64,000 nucleotides of DNA, taken from assembly GCA_041664345.1 (NCBI GenBank), contig JBAYKX010000001.1, positions 62,001-126,000 on the forward strand, written 5' to 3'. Below are positions 17,371-26,980 of this stretch, piece by piece (position 1 is the first letter of the stretch; each line of letters opens with the position of its first letter). Under the pieces are notes generated by a model. The model was not told where the DNA came from and searched no databases. It saw only the letters and a program-made list of their open reading frames with translations. A program made the position numbers and the translations under genes. This DNA is from GWE2-40-63 sp041664345 (GTDB taxonomy: Bacteria > Bacteroidota > Bacteroidia > Bacteroidales > SZUA-534).

Positions 17371-19953
17371 TTATCCGCACTTTGAGTATCCACAACTCTT
17401 GCAGGTAAGGCAACCATCTTGATAGACTATGGTATTCTTTTCTTCACATTCTGGACAAACCGTACCTTCTTTTGCCTTGGTTCCATCCTCAATGTATTTT
17501 TTCATGGCACGGGCTACTCCGTTTTTCCAGGTATTGATGGTCTCAGAATCCAACACCAGTGAATCAACCAGGTTAATTACCTGTGGAATAGGCATTCCGT
17601 AGCGCAACACACCGGAAATTAGCTTGGCATAGTTCCAGAATTCGGGATCAAATTTATGCGACAGCCCTTCCACCGTGGTTTTATACCCGTATTTGTTCAC
17701 ATACTGAAAATCATATCGGGTATTGCCTTCTTCGTCTTTATTTTTGATTATTTTTCCTTGTTCCACGGTTTTTGGTAGCGGCAACACATCGTCTTCGGCT
17801 AAACCGGTGAATATCTCGTAAGGTTTGTTTTCCATCAATCCTACAAAAGCAATCCACTTTTCGTTGTTGTTGTTGAACCGCAAAATATCGGCCTCCAAAA
17901 CCCGTGGACGTTTCAATTCAAACATGGATATTTTTTCTTCGGGTGCTTCTTCCTTCTTCTCCTCTTTTTTGTTCGAAACCAGCACTCCCGAACGGGAACC
18001 ATCGCGATAAACAGTAACTCCCTTGCAACCGCTTTGCCAAGCCTGTACATACAATTCGCCCACTAAATCCTCAGTGGCATCGTTAGGTAGGTTTATGGTT
18101 ACACTAATAGAATGATCGACCCATTTTTGGATTCCCCCTTGCATTTTAACTTTCTGATGCCAATCCACATCGTTTGAAGTAGCTTTGTAGTAAGGTGATT
18201 TTTCAACCAAAGCTTGTACTTTTTCTTCACTCATGTGACGGATGTCTTCGTCGTAGTGTCCGTTCACTTTCATCCAGGTAATAAAATGGTGGTGGAACAC
18301 ATTGTATTCTTCCCAGCTATCGCCGATTTCATCAACAAAGGTAATGTTCACATTTTGATCGTTGGGATTAACCTTACGACGGCGTTTGTAAACGGGCATA
18401 AATACCGGTTCAATACCCGAGGTTGTCTGGCTCATTAAGCTGGTAGTGCCCGTTGGTGCAATGGTAAGTAAAGCAATATTGCGTCGTCCGTAGCGCATCA
18501 TGTCGTTATACAAGGTTTCATCGGCTGCTTTTATCAGCAAAATCATGGGATTGTTTTTCTCCCTTTCGGCTTCAAAAATGGTAAACGATCCACGTTCTTT
18601 GGCCATTTCGGTTGATGACCGATAAGCTGCCAATGCCAATGCTTTTTGAACCTCAATGGAAAATTCGTTGGCATTGGGTGTACCATAACGCAATCCTAGT
18701 GCGGCAATCATGTCGCCCTGTGCAGTAATACCCACTCCGGTACGGCGACCTTCTTTAGCTTTTTGTTTAATGTTTTCCCAAAGTTTGGTTTCAATGCGTT
18801 TTACTTCATGCTCTTCGGGGTCGGCAGTAATTTTATTAATAATTGCATCAATTTTTTCTAATTCCAAATCAATAATATCATCCATAATGCGCTGAGCGTA
18901 GCCCACATGTTTTTTGAATTTTTCAAAATTAAACGATGCTTCTGATGTAAATGGATGCTCAACATAGCTATATAAATTCACGGCCAACAAACGACAGCTA
19001 TCATAAGGACACAAAGGAATTTCACCACAAGGATTTGTTGATACCGTTTTATAACCCAAGTCGGCATAACAATCGGGAATGCTTTCGCGGATAATGGTAT
19101 CCCAAAAAAGGATTCCAGGTTCAGCTGATTTCCATGCGTTATGAACAATTTTTTCCCAGAGTTTGTGTGCATCAATCTCTTTTACAACGGAAGGGGACTT
19201 TGAATCAACTGGATACTGAGTATGATAGGGAATGCCATTAACAATTGAATGCATAAATTCATCGTCAATTTTAACCGATACATTGGCACCGGTTACTTTG
19301 CCCGATTCTAATTTTGCATCAATAAACGATTCGGCATCGGGGTGTTTAATTGATACGGAAAGCATCAACGCTCCACGGCGGCCATCTTGTGCTACTTCGC
19401 GAGTTGAGTTTGAATACCGTTCCATGAATGGGACCAATCCGGTGCTGGTTAAGGCTGAATTTTTCACCGGGCTACCTTTTGGACGGATGTGTGAAAGATC
19501 GTGTCCCACACCACCTCTTCGTTTCATTAATTGCACCTGTTCCTGGTCAATCATCATAATCCCTCCGTACGAATCAGCGGCATTGGTGCGTCCCACAACA
19601 AAGCAGTTCGAAAGTGAAGCAATCTGATAATCATTACCAATGCCGGTCATTGGTCCACCTTGTGGAATGATGTATTTAAAATCCTTCAGTAACTCAAACA
19701 ACTCCTCTTCGGATAGTGGATTTGGGTACTTTTTTTCAATCCGGTAAATCTCAGCCGCTAATCGGCGATGCATATCATCGGGATTGCATTCATAAATGTT
19801 TCCATGCGAATCCTTCAACGCATATTTATTCACCCAAACGGTGGCGGCTAAGTCGTCACCTTTAAAATATTCCAACGATGCTTTTACCGCTTCTTCGTAG
19901 GAATAAGTCTTTTTCTTTTGTTCTGTTTTTACAGCCATTTCTTCAGTTAACAT
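17371..19953 (-). CDS. nrdJ: adenosylcobalamin-dependent ribonucleotide reductase (class II)
   Basis: 860 residues. It reduces ribonucleotides to deoxyribonucleotides using a B12-generated thiyl radical, so it needs no oxygen and no small subunit. Seen: SNCFVVG with the redox Cys near 115, GGVGHDLSHIRPKGSPV, the active-site NPCGEIPLCPYDSCRLL (N-x-C-x-E), IAPTGTTSLM, and a C-terminal zinc-ribbon-like CPEC…CLTCKSCGYSKCG that carries the mobile thiols. ATG at 19953 is used; MAVKTEQ at 19938 is an equally possible start. Dependence on cobalamin is established for the family; whether it is synthesised or taken up cannot be seen here. A terminator follows. Confidence 0.96.
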   Translation of the reverse strand: MLTEEMAVKTEQKKKTYSYEEAVKASLEYFKGDDLAATVWVNKYALKDSHGNIYECNPDDMHRRLAAEIYRIEKKYPNPLSEEELFELLKDFKYIIPQGGPMTGIGNDYQIASLSNCFVVGRTNAADSYGGIMMIDQEQVQLMKRRGGVGHDLSHIRPKGSPVKNSALTSTGLVPFMERYSNSTREVAQDGRRGALMLSVSIKHPDAESFIDAKLESGKVTGANVSVKIDDEFMHSIVNGIPYHTQYPVDSKSPSVVKEIDAHKLWEKIVHNAWKSAEPGILFWDTIIRESIPDCYADLGYKTVSTNPCGEIPLCPYDSCRLLAVNLYSYVEHPFTSEASFNFEKFKKHVGYAQRIMDDIIDLELEKIDAIINKITADPEEHEVKRIETKLWENIKQKAKEGRRTGVGITAQGDMIAALGLRYGTPNANEFSIEVQKALALAAYRSSTEMAKERGSFTIFEAEREKNNPMILLIKAADETLYNDMMRYGRRNIALLTIAPTGTTSLMSQTTSGIEPVFMPVYKRRRKVNPNDQNVNITFVDEIGDSWEEYNVFHHHFITWMKVNGHYDEDIRHMSEEKVQALVEKSPYYKATSNDVDWHQKVKMQGGIQKWVDHSISVTINLPNDATEDLVGELYVQAWQSGCKGVTVYRDGSRSGVLVSNKKEEKKEEAPEEKISMFELKRPRVLEADILRFNNNNEKWIAFVGLMENKPYEIFTGLAEDDVLPLPKTVEQGKIIKNKDEEGNTRYDFQYVNKYGYKTTVEGLSHKFDPEFWNYAKLISGVLRYGMPIPQVINLVDSLVLDSETINTWKNGVARAMKKYIEDGTKAKEGTVCPECEEKNTIVYQDGCLTCKSCGYSKCG

Positions 19954-20085
19954 TTTTGCACAATTTATCCGGTTTAAAACTCGTTGAGACTACTTGATTT
20001 TCGATCTTCTGAGGGTGACAGAATCGTTATGCGAAAATAGCGCATAACCGAAAAAAAGTGAAATCCACTTATTAACATTTTATGA

Positions 20086-20093
20086 CAAAAATA
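20086..20093 (-). promoter_or_regulatory. candidate -7 box TATTTTTG for nrdJ
   Basis: CAAAAATA on the plus strand; matches TAnnTTTG on the minus strand. It gives a leader of about 130 bases before the nrdJ ATG, which is long enough for regulation, but I do not see a recognisable cobalamin riboswitch in it. Confidence 0.35.
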
Positions 20094-20182
20094 TTTCAAA
20101 CGTTTGTATTCGAGAAGCTTATCCAGTTGATTTCTCAATTTTGGGTCAATAAAAGACTTTAATATCTGAAATAAAAAGCTAT

Positions 20183-21418
20183 TTAAATAGAGGCAAATAA
20201 TGTATTTTGAAGGATTGTTTGAGTCCCACCCTTCATACTATGAACGTATTTTAAGGCAGCTTTTCCAGCACTAATTTGAATATCTTCCGATTGAATCAAT
20301 TCATCCATCTTTTGCTTAAAACTGGAGTACGTTTTGATGGAAAAACCAGCTTTTTGATCGATTAAGTCACAAGCTTCCTGAAACCGAAGATAGTTTGGGC
20401 CAAATACAATGGGAAGCCCATAAGTAGCTGCTTCCAGCGTGTTATGGATGCCTTTACCAAACCCTCCACCGATATAAGCAATTTTACCGTATTTGTATAA
20501 CGACGAGAGTATTCCTATGCTATCAATGACTAAAATGTTGAATTGGTTTATATTTTGAATCGTTGATTTGGAATAAAACATCAATTGTCCTTGAAACAAG
20601 TTGTTGATTTTATCGAGATGGGCTTGGTGTATTTCGTGCGGGGCAATTATCCATTTGATGGTCGGGTTTTCTTTTGAATAAAGTGCAATTAGTTCTTCGT
20701 CTTTTTCCCAAGTGCTTCCGGCAACAATTACTGGATTGTTTGCTGTAAATTTTTCAATTAACGGCAATTCTTTTGAAGTTTGTGCTAACGCAAAAACCCG
20801 GTCGAATCGGGTGTCGCCGGCAACTATTATTTTGGTAATTCCTATATTCTTAAGTAACTCCGCCGATTCTTGATTTTGCACATAAATCAGGGTAAAGAAT
20901 TGCAGCATCTTTCGGTACCAGCTCCCGTACCATCTAAAAAATAGTTGGTTGCGTCGGAAAATGGCGGAGAAAAGGTACGTGGGAATTTCTTTTTTTTGAA
21001 GCCGATTTAAATAATGAAACCAAAAATCGTACTTTACAAAAAAAGCCACTTTGGGGTTTACGGTTTGAATAAACTGTCGGGCATTTCTTGGGGTATCGGC
21101 TGGTAGATAAAATATATAATCGGCTCCGGAATAATTCTTTCTGATTTCGTAGCCCGAAGGGGAAAAAAAAGTTAACAACAGTTTATACTCTGGATGAGCC
21201 TCACGAAAGGCTTCCATAACCGGCCTGCCTTGTTCAAATTCACCCAACGATGAAACGTGGAACCAGACAATAGGTGTTCCAGCAGGGATACTGTTTTTCA
21301 GGTTTTTGAGTAGGTTCTTTCTGCCGGCTATCCATAAATTGGCTTTTTGATTACCAATGGAAGCTAATCTGATTATAAATACATAAACGTGAATGCCAAG
21401 GGTGTAAATAAGTTGCAT
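20183..21418 (-). CDS. waaA: 3-deoxy-D-manno-octulosonic acid (Kdo) transferase
   Basis: 411 residues, family length. It adds Kdo from CMP-Kdo to lipid A precursor at the cytoplasmic face of the inner membrane. Seen: an N-terminal hydrophobic anchor (LGIHVYVFIIRLAS), the catalytic-base region SSLGEFEQGRPV (Glu60), FVKYDFWFHYL, and in the second Rossmann half AGSTWEKDEEL, IAPHE and IAYIGGGFGKGIHNTLEAATYG, the CMP-Kdo binding loop. It lies 37 bases after the broken barrel gene on the same strand, possibly co-transcribed. Presence of waaA shows a Gram-negative outer membrane with Kdo-type LPS core. Confidence 0.95.
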   Translation of the reverse strand: MQLIYTLGIHVYVFIIRLASIGNQKANLWIAGRKNLLKNLKNSIPAGTPIVWFHVSSLGEFEQGRPVMEAFREAHPEYKLLLTFFSPSGYEIRKNYSGADYIFYLPADTPRNARQFIQTVNPKVAFFVKYDFWFHYLNRLQKKEIPTYLFSAIFRRNQLFFRWYGSWYRKMLQFFTLIYVQNQESAELLKNIGITKIIVAGDTRFDRVFALAQTSKELPLIEKFTANNPVIVAGSTWEKDEELIALYSKENPTIKWIIAPHEIHQAHLDKINNLFQGQLMFYSKSTIQNINQFNILVIDSIGILSSLYKYGKIAYIGGGFGKGIHNTLEAATYGLPIVFGPNYLRFQEACDLIDQKAGFSIKTYSSFKQKMDELIQSEDIQISAGKAALKYVHSMKGGTQTILQNTLFASI

Positions 21419-21455
21419 GGGGGTCCGTTTTTATCTTTTGGGGAACTTAAAAAAA

Positions 21456-22210
21456 TCAATAGTAAAAGTATCCGGTTGATTGCTTCTGTCGGAAAGGAAT
21501 GTAATAACCCAGTTTAAGTGCATAAATTAAATCAAGACGCTTAGTATCAATTTTTTGCTGTGTTGCAAAATCCCAATCACGGCGGTTTTCAGTAAAAGCT
21601 TGAGTAAATTCAAACCCAATTATAAAATGATACGCCCCCTTGGTACTAAAGTTTTGCCAGCCAATAAATTCTCCTATCAATATTCCGTTGCATAACCTAT
21701 CGTAGCCTTTTACATAATCACCCGTTACTTGAGGCACATTGTTTCCATTACTTTCAATATAAATTTTATGCTGCAAAAAACCCAAATTGCCACGAATAAA
21801 TATTCCACTGTTTTGATTACCCCAAAAACAGGAATTATTTTTCCCAACGTGCCAATTACTTTAAAGCCCGATTGCCGCATAGTAATCATACCCGGCTCAC
21901 CATACATGTTGGTTATTTGATTGCTGCTATTGAGAATTCCTTCCAAGGTGTTTTGTTTTACTTCGCCTCCAAATAACACGGTAGCTTCGGCTCCAATCAT
22001 CCAATTCAATTTGGTTTTAACACCCGCTCCACCACCAATTTCAGACCCTTCGCCAAAATCATTTACCAAATCGCCCGACGGAATCTGCAGGGAATAGGTA
22101 GCATAAACATAAGGAAACAATTCTTTTTTTTCTTTAGTTTGACCATTTACAGTCACTGATGTTAGACTGATTAAAGATAAAACAGCAAAACAGGAACAGA
22201 ATATCTTCAT
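21456..22210 (-). pseudogene. outer-membrane beta-barrel protein with a one-base frameshift
   Basis: The first frame (22210 down) has a signal peptide (MKIFCSCFAVLSLISLTSVTVNGQ) and barrel-like strands (ELFPYVYATYSLQIPSGDL, NWMIGAEATVLFGGEV). It goes out of frame after GKIIPVFG at about 21820-21823, a run of four C on the plus strand. If one more base is placed there, the protein continues in the other frame as GNQNSGIFIRGNLGFLQHK, YDRLCNGILIGEFIGWQNF and on to the end, KLGYYIPFRQKQSTGYFYY. The restored product would be about 245 residues. It lies directly upstream of waaA. Either a recent pseudogene, a phase-variable homopolymer or an assembly error; function unknown. Confidence 0.75.
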
Positions 22211-22243
22211 GAATTCACACCTTTTTTAAATTGTTGCAAATGT

Positions 22244-22439
22244 AACCCAAATTGAGCGATTTGGAAAAGCAAATCACTCAATCGACTAAGAAATTGTATG
22301 TAATTCACTTTATATTGTTCATCTGATTGGTGAACTGCAACAATTTCTAGGTCAGCCTGTCCCGATTTCTCGGGAGGGTTATTCCTAAGTAAAGCGCTTT
22401 TTCCCCCGAAGACTCGGGGTTAAATCGCTCAACTTAGGT
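22244..22439 (-). repeat. MITE-like inverted-repeat element, copy 1
   Basis: Bounded by AACCCAAATTGAGCGATTT at the left and AAATCGCTCAACTTAGGT at the right, which are imperfect inverted repeats. Inside, next to the right end, is a small hairpin CCCCGAAGACTCGGGG, and mid-element CCCGATTTCTCGGG. In the opposite orientation it matches the element at 59444-59594 end to end in layout. No coding frame. It makes up most of the 314-base gap 22211-22524. Confidence 0.7.
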
Positions 22440-22524
22440 GTAATAATCTTTTTCAGTTCTATGAGCCGTAAGGATAAGCACACTTATTTGTTTAAAAACA
22501 GGCCCATCAATCAGGGTGTGAAAT

Positions 22525-23895
22525 TTATTTGTTTAGTTCCACAAAATATTTGTAAAACAAGGGAATGGTTTCAATTCCTTTGTAAAAATTGAATAGCGGA
22601 AAGTTCTCATTGGGAGAGTGTATTGCATCCGACTCCAACCCAAAACCCATAAGTACTGTTTTAATTCCCAGGATGCGCTCAAAATCAGATATTATGGGAA
22701 TACTTCCTCCGGAACGAACTGGTACCGGTTGTTTGCCAAAAGTTTCAGTATAAGCTTTTTCAGCAGCTAAATAAGCGGGGGTATTGGTCGGGCATACATA
22801 TCCTTGGCCTCCATGCAGCGCACGAACTATTACTTTCACACTATTTGGTGCAATGGATTCAAAATGCTCTTTAAAAAGTTTGGAAATAGTCTGATAATTT
22901 TGGTTGGGAACCAACCGGGTAGATATTTTAGCGAATGCTTTTGATGGCAATACTGTTTTTGCCCCTTCACCGGTGTAACCACCCCAAATGCCACAAACAT
23001 CGAACGAAGGACGTATTCCGGTATGTTCACTGGTGGTATATCCTTTTGCTCCGGCGAGTTCTTCTACTTCGATGGCTTTTTTATATGCCTCTTTGTTAAA
23101 AGGTGCTTTAGCCATCAGTGTTCTTTCCTGTGCTGATATTTCAATTACATCGTTGTAAAAACCCGGGATGGTAATATGCCCGTTTTCGTCAAGCATTTGA
23201 GAAATCATTTTTGCCAGAACTATAATTGGATTACCTACCGCACCACCAAACAAACCAGAATGCAAATCACGGTTGGGACCGGTAACTTCCACTTCCCAAT
23301 AGGCTAATCCTCTTAATCCCGAGGTAATTGACGGAATATCCTGAGCTATCATTCCTGTATCAGAAACCAGTATTACATCAGCTTTCAACAATTCTTTGTG
23401 ATCCTGGCAGAACAAAGGTAAATTGGGCGATCCCACCTCCTCTTCACCTTCTATCATAAATTTTACATTACAAGGCAGTTGATTGGTGCTTACCATAAAT
23501 TCAAACGCCTTAATGTGCATAAACGATTGTCCTTTGTCATCATCGGCTCCACGGGCAAAAATTTTGCCATCGCGCACTTCTGGTTCAAAGGGTTTCGATA
23601 TCCATTTTTCAATGGGGTCAACAGGCATTACGTCCATGTGGGCATAAACCAAAACCGTGGGAAGTTTGCGATTAATAATTTTTTCAGCATATACCACTGG
23701 ATTTCCTTGGGTTTGAAATATTTCAGCGCGATCGGCTCCTGCATTCAGTAACGCTTGCTTAACATACTCAGCGGCCTTATGCATGTAGGGTTTATTATCG
23801 GCCAAAGAACTAATGGATGGAATTCGGATATAGTCAAACAGTTCGTTAAGGAAACGTTGTTTATTGGTTTCAATGTATTCTTTTAGTTGGTGCAT
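22525..23895 (-). CDS. M20 family metallo-dipeptidase
   Basis: 456 residues, matching the PepV/CNDP-like M20 dipeptidases of this length. Seen: HMDVMPVD (metal His86, Asp88), ARGADDDKGQ (bridging Asp near 118-119), EGEEEVGS (catalytic and metal Glu near 151-152), the dimerisation lid GPNRDLHSGLFGG, and a final metal-site His near HSPNENFP. No signal peptide, so cytosolic: it would finish the breakdown of dipeptides imported after DPP7-type cleavage outside. Single gene; a few AT-rich bases upstream without a clear promoter box. Confidence 0.92.
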   Translation of the reverse strand: MHQLKEYIETNKQRFLNELFDYIRIPSISSLADNKPYMHKAAEYVKQALLNAGADRAEIFQTQGNPVVYAEKIINRKLPTVLVYAHMDVMPVDPIEKWISKPFEPEVRDGKIFARGADDDKGQSFMHIKAFEFMVSTNQLPCNVKFMIEGEEEVGSPNLPLFCQDHKELLKADVILVSDTGMIAQDIPSITSGLRGLAYWEVEVTGPNRDLHSGLFGGAVGNPIIVLAKMISQMLDENGHITIPGFYNDVIEISAQERTLMAKAPFNKEAYKKAIEVEELAGAKGYTTSEHTGIRPSFDVCGIWGGYTGEGAKTVLPSKAFAKISTRLVPNQNYQTISKLFKEHFESIAPNSVKVIVRALHGGQGYVCPTNTPAYLAAEKAYTETFGKQPVPVRSGGSIPIISDFERILGIKTVLMGFGLESDAIHSPNENFPLFNFYKGIETIPLFYKYFVELNK

Positions 23896-24031
23896 GGTAA
23901 TTACTATTTAAAATTAATAATTTGAACAAGTGCTGTTATATTAAAATGTTTAAAGCTACTATTATAGAAACTAGAGAAGTTATGATGTAATTCAAAAATT
24001 AGTAAGTAAACTCATTTATGGGTAATGTTGT

Positions 24032-24652
24032 TCATAAATTAATGACTTGTCGCTTAAATGCAGTTGAAAGATACCAATGAACCGACAATCCAAAAACCGG
24101 ATAACTTTTGCTGTAACTGGCCCACAAGGTTGCACCAATTCCCATATCGAAATAAAATTTCCAGGTTCCCTGTAAGGCCAAATATATTCCGGGTTCAAAA
24201 AACTTTTGGCTCCAATCTCTTCCCACGCTGTCGGTATATAAATAATCGTAACCCCAATTAGCCGATGGACCGGCAAATATGGAATAATTAGCATGCAATT
24301 TTTCGATTCGCAATCCATAAGTTAGGTGCGTGCTTTTCATCCCATGAGGGTTTCGCGAGAAAGGAAGAAAAAGTCCGGTGTCTCTATCAAAAAACTGATC
24401 GCGCGAAGTTAAAAACCCAAATGCCAGGTAATGCTTTTTATAAACCCTGAAATGGGCATCCAAATTAAAATGAGGCTCCAATCCTTTTTCGTTGAAATTG
24501 TACCCCGACCCAAAACCGATGGTAAACCAAGGGCTGTTGGGTACATATTGTCGTCCTTCGTATATAAATTCGCGGTCCATATTGGTTTCCAACTGACTGT
24601 AAGTAAGCACAGAAAAAACCATTAATAAAGCCGTAACTAAGGTTGCTTTCAT
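24032..24652 (-). CDS. outer-membrane beta-barrel protein of unknown function
   Basis: 206 residues with a signal peptide (MKATLVTALLMVFSVLTYSQ). The mature part alternates short aromatic amphipathic strands (PWFTIGFGSGYNFNEKG, AHFRVYKKHYLAFGFLT, THLTYGLRIEKLHANYSIFAG, WKFYFDMGIGATLWASY, PVFGLSVHWYL), the pattern of an 8- to 10-stranded barrel. I recognise no specific family. Alone on its strand between the dipeptidase and the XRE protein. Confidence 0.65.
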   Translation of the reverse strand: MKATLVTALLMVFSVLTYSQLETNMDREFIYEGRQYVPNSPWFTIGFGSGYNFNEKGLEPHFNLDAHFRVYKKHYLAFGFLTSRDQFFDRDTGLFLPFSRNPHGMKSTHLTYGLRIEKLHANYSIFAGPSANWGYDYLYTDSVGRDWSQKFFEPGIYLALQGTWKFYFDMGIGATLWASYSKSYPVFGLSVHWYLSTAFKRQVINL

Positions 24653-24819
24653 GATGAAAATTCAATTTGCGTTTTTATTCATAGCCAAAATAAATTTTGA
24701 GAGCAAATTAACATATTTTCCGAAAACCATCGAAAATTCAGTTGAGGTGGGTTTAATGAATGAGAACAAGGTTAAAAATTACACATTGTAGAATTGGATT
24801 TATAGCGGGTTAGCAATAG

Positions 24820-25341
24820 TTACTTTATACTAATTTCAAGATTTTTACCCAATCCTGTTTCAATTATTTTTCGTAGTGTTCCTAACTCAACATCCGTTCT
24901 GTCGTTTTCAATTCTTGAAATATATGTTCTCGATGTTCCGCTCATTAAGGCTAATTCCTCTTGTGTTAATCCAAGTGAAATTCTTGATTCTTTTATTAAT
25001 CTTCCTATTCTTAAAGCCAAATCCGATTTTTCAGCATTACTATATTTCAATAAAACATCAGCTCCAATTTCAAAAGGTACTTTCATTTTCTCTTTGTTTC
25101 GCATAGTAATGAATAATTCAACATTATTCCATGATAAAGTATTATTTTCCAGTTCCACTTTTGAGAATTCTTCAGTCTTATAAAGAATTCTTGCTGGTGA
25201 ATTTTCAACTAGTTTTAAACTATTTAATACTTTTCTAAAGTCTATTATTCGGGATTCCCCATTGTTAAAAACAACCGAAATTGATAATTCCTTAACCCAA
25301 TTAATCTTTAAAATCCTTGGCATTTTTATCGTCTTTCTCAT
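24820..25341 (-). CDS. DUF2442-XRE helix-turn-helix fusion regulator
   Basis: 173 residues. The first 85 or so (MPRILKINWVKELSISVVFNNGES, IIDFRKVLNSLK) resemble DUF2442. The C-terminal 65 are an XRE helix-turn-helix (IGRLIKESRISLGLTQEELA, MSGTSRTYISRIENDRTD). DUF2442 proteins, alone or fused to an HTH, usually follow a DUF4160 protein in a two-gene, toxin-antitoxin-like pair. Here only a 23-codon DUF4160-like stump precedes it (25360-25431). ATG 25341 is listed; ATG 25323 (MPRILK) is also reasonable. Likely a DNA-binding autoregulator left without its partner. Confidence 0.75.
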   Translation of the reverse strand: MRKTIKMPRILKINWVKELSISVVFNNGESRIIDFRKVLNSLKLVENSPARILYKTEEFSKVELENNTLSWNNVELFITMRNKEKMKVPFEIGADVLLKYSNAEKSDLALRIGRLIKESRISLGLTQEELALMSGTSRTYISRIENDRTDVELGTLRKIIETGLGKNLEISIK

Positions 25342-25359
25342 AACAATTCTGGATTTAAT

Positions 25360-25431
25360 TCATAAAATACCTCTATAATCACCACTGTAGATAAGAATTT
25401 TGATTCCATCGATTATGTCAAGTGTTGACAT
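25360..25431 (-). pseudogene. truncated DUF4160-like partner (remnant)
   Basis: A 23-codon frame, MSTLDIIDGIKILIYSGDY and a few more residues, then TGA. The opening resembles the start of DUF4160 proteins (MPT…GIKI.IYSxDH), but the conserved H-x-H core and the rest are missing. It ends 18 bases before the XRE fusion gene, the place the partner gene normally holds, and a good promoter box lies just upstream of its ATG. Too short to be certain. Confidence 0.4.
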
Positions 25432-25446
25432 ATTCCATTTTTTAAA

Positions 25447-25454
25447 CAAATGTA
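25447..25454 (-). promoter_or_regulatory. -7 promoter box TACATTTG
   Basis: CAAATGTA on the plus strand. It matches TAnnTTTG and stands 16 bases before the remnant DUF4160 ATG, so the remnant and the XRE gene are probably one transcript. Confidence 0.5.
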
Positions 25455-25698
25455 CCTTTTTAGATACAATCTACAAAAATAATTAAGCTGAAAATTAACA
25501 AAGAGTTCTTTTTTTAATTGCTAACGATGGCTATAAACCCAGTACTTGTTAATAACCTTACAATGGATTTACTACAATACAAATAACCAAATTTATAATT
25601 GAAATGGGAAATTTAACAAATACTTAAAAATCGCAGCAAGCATTATAGTGAATTTAAAGGTTGTAGGTGTAAGCAGAAAATACGGAACTCAGAAGTAG

Positions 25699-26283
25699 TT
25701 AATCCTCTCTTTTATAATCCTTTAATTCGTTGGCTGCAATTTCCAATTGTTCATACCAATCTTTTCCGTATTTGCGGATGAGAGGGGTTTTTACAAATTT
25801 ATATAAAGGCACTCCAAGGGTTTCGCCTTGAATCCGGGCTGGCATACAAAGTTTGTTCGATTCATAATTTACTGCATCGTATTCGTTGAGTTTTTTAATG
25901 CGTATGGGGTATAAATGGCAGGAGATTGGTTTTTGAAAGGTTATATTCCCTTCCAGAAATGCTTTTTCGATGGCACAAAAAATGATTCCTTTTTCCCCCA
26001 CATAGGTATAAACGCATTCCTGAGTATCATTGAGCGGAGTTACTTTGTCGCCTTCAAAATCAACCGTCCAGGTTCCAATTTTTTCTACCGTTTCAATACC
26101 TTTTGGGGTCATATAGTTTTTAACTACCGGGTAGATTTGTTCCAATATACTTATTTCATCGGCTCCCAAAGGTGCACCGGAGTCCCCTTCGGCACAGCAA
26201 GCTCCTTTGCAGGCACCCAGGTTGCAAACAAACTTTTTCTCAAAAATATCAAGACTAATTAATGTATTCTCTATCTGTAACAT
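25699..26283 (-). CDS. DUF3109 family cysteine-rich protein
   Basis: 194 residues. Conserved Cys-rich opening FVCNLGACKGACCAEGDSGAPL, then CVYTY, IIFCAIEKAF, ISCHLYPIRI and LCMPAR. These spaced cysteines are the DUF3109 signature, related to the YkgJ-type metal-cluster proteins, and suggest a bound metal or Fe-S centre. Cytosolic (no signal). Function unknown. It has its own promoter box (TAAATTTG, 26303-26310) 20 bases upstream of the ATG. Confidence 0.85.
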   Translation of the reverse strand: MLQIENTLISLDIFEKKFVCNLGACKGACCAEGDSGAPLGADEISILEQIYPVVKNYMTPKGIETVEKIGTWTVDFEGDKVTPLNDTQECVYTYVGEKGIIFCAIEKAFLEGNITFQKPISCHLYPIRIKKLNEYDAVNYESNKLCMPARIQGETLGVPLYKFVKTPLIRKYGKDWYEQLEIAANELKDYKRED

Positions 26284-26302
26284 GCTAATTTGTTTTGTTG
26301 GG

Positions 26303-26310
26303 CAAATTTA
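26303..26310 (-). promoter_or_regulatory. -7 promoter box TAAATTTG for the DUF3109 gene
   Basis: CAAATTTA on the plus strand, 20 bases before the ATG at 26283; exact match to TAnnTTTG. Confidence 0.55.
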
Positions 26311-26364
26311 TAGGAATGGGTTGGGTTATGCAAATCGGATGTTTTTAAAGTAGATGTAAAATCA

Positions 26365-26904
26365 TTACTTAGGTCGAATAATGCCAGAGCAGATTTCATC
26401 GGTATTAAAATAGTGCGATTCTTTTAGCTTATAGTGGTGGTTTATTTCAGGTAGCTTTTGGCAATAGGCAATCAATTGGTTTAAAGGCGGTGTAAATTGG
26501 CTTCCAATTAGCAAGTGATTGCTCCGCTGGCCTTGAATCATCCAATCGATATTCACTTTATAAACTACCGTATCAAGGTCGTTTTTGTTCATCGGGGTAA
26601 GATACAGTTCCGTTAATGACTCAAGCAGTAAATTTACTGAATCAACTTGCTTTTTGTTCAACTCAATAAAAAAGTTTTTTTGGTATAAAACACCATCCTT
26701 GTTAAACCTGCTGGTGCGAAATATCAATTTTCCCTGGCTATTTAGCTCCATGCATTCAGGCAATAAACCTTTGGGACTTAATTCATCGGATATCACAATG
26801 GAGAATTGTTCTATCGTTTTGTTATTATCAAAGGAGCAAGCACTATTCAGACTTGTTATAATGGCGAGTGCAATAACATGAAGGGGCGTATAAGTAATTT
26901 TCAT
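26365..26904 (-). CDS. small lipoprotein of unknown function
   Basis: 179 residues from ATG 26904 (MKITYTPLHVIALAIITSLNSACSF). The sequence before the Cys is a type II signal peptide with a loose lipobox (NSAC). The frame extends to 27006 but that would destroy the signal and overlap the yaaA end. The mature part is mixed alpha/beta with no motif I know (KQVDSVNLLLESLTELYLTP). It follows yaaA by 76 bases on the same strand, the last gene of an S41 peptidase-yaaA-lipoprotein row. Confidence 0.65.
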   Translation of the reverse strand: MKITYTPLHVIALAIITSLNSACSFDNNKTIEQFSIVISDELSPKGLLPECMELNSQGKLIFRTSRFNKDGVLYQKNFFIELNKKQVDSVNLLLESLTELYLTPMNKNDLDTVVYKVNIDWMIQGQRSNHLLIGSQFTPPLNQLIAYCQKLPEINHHYKLKESHYFNTDEICSGIIRPK

Positions 26905-26980
26905 TCTATCAGATAATTGTTTGAAACCTATAACCGATGAATAGTAAAAAGGTTTTCGGACAGGGCAATTTGGATGATTT

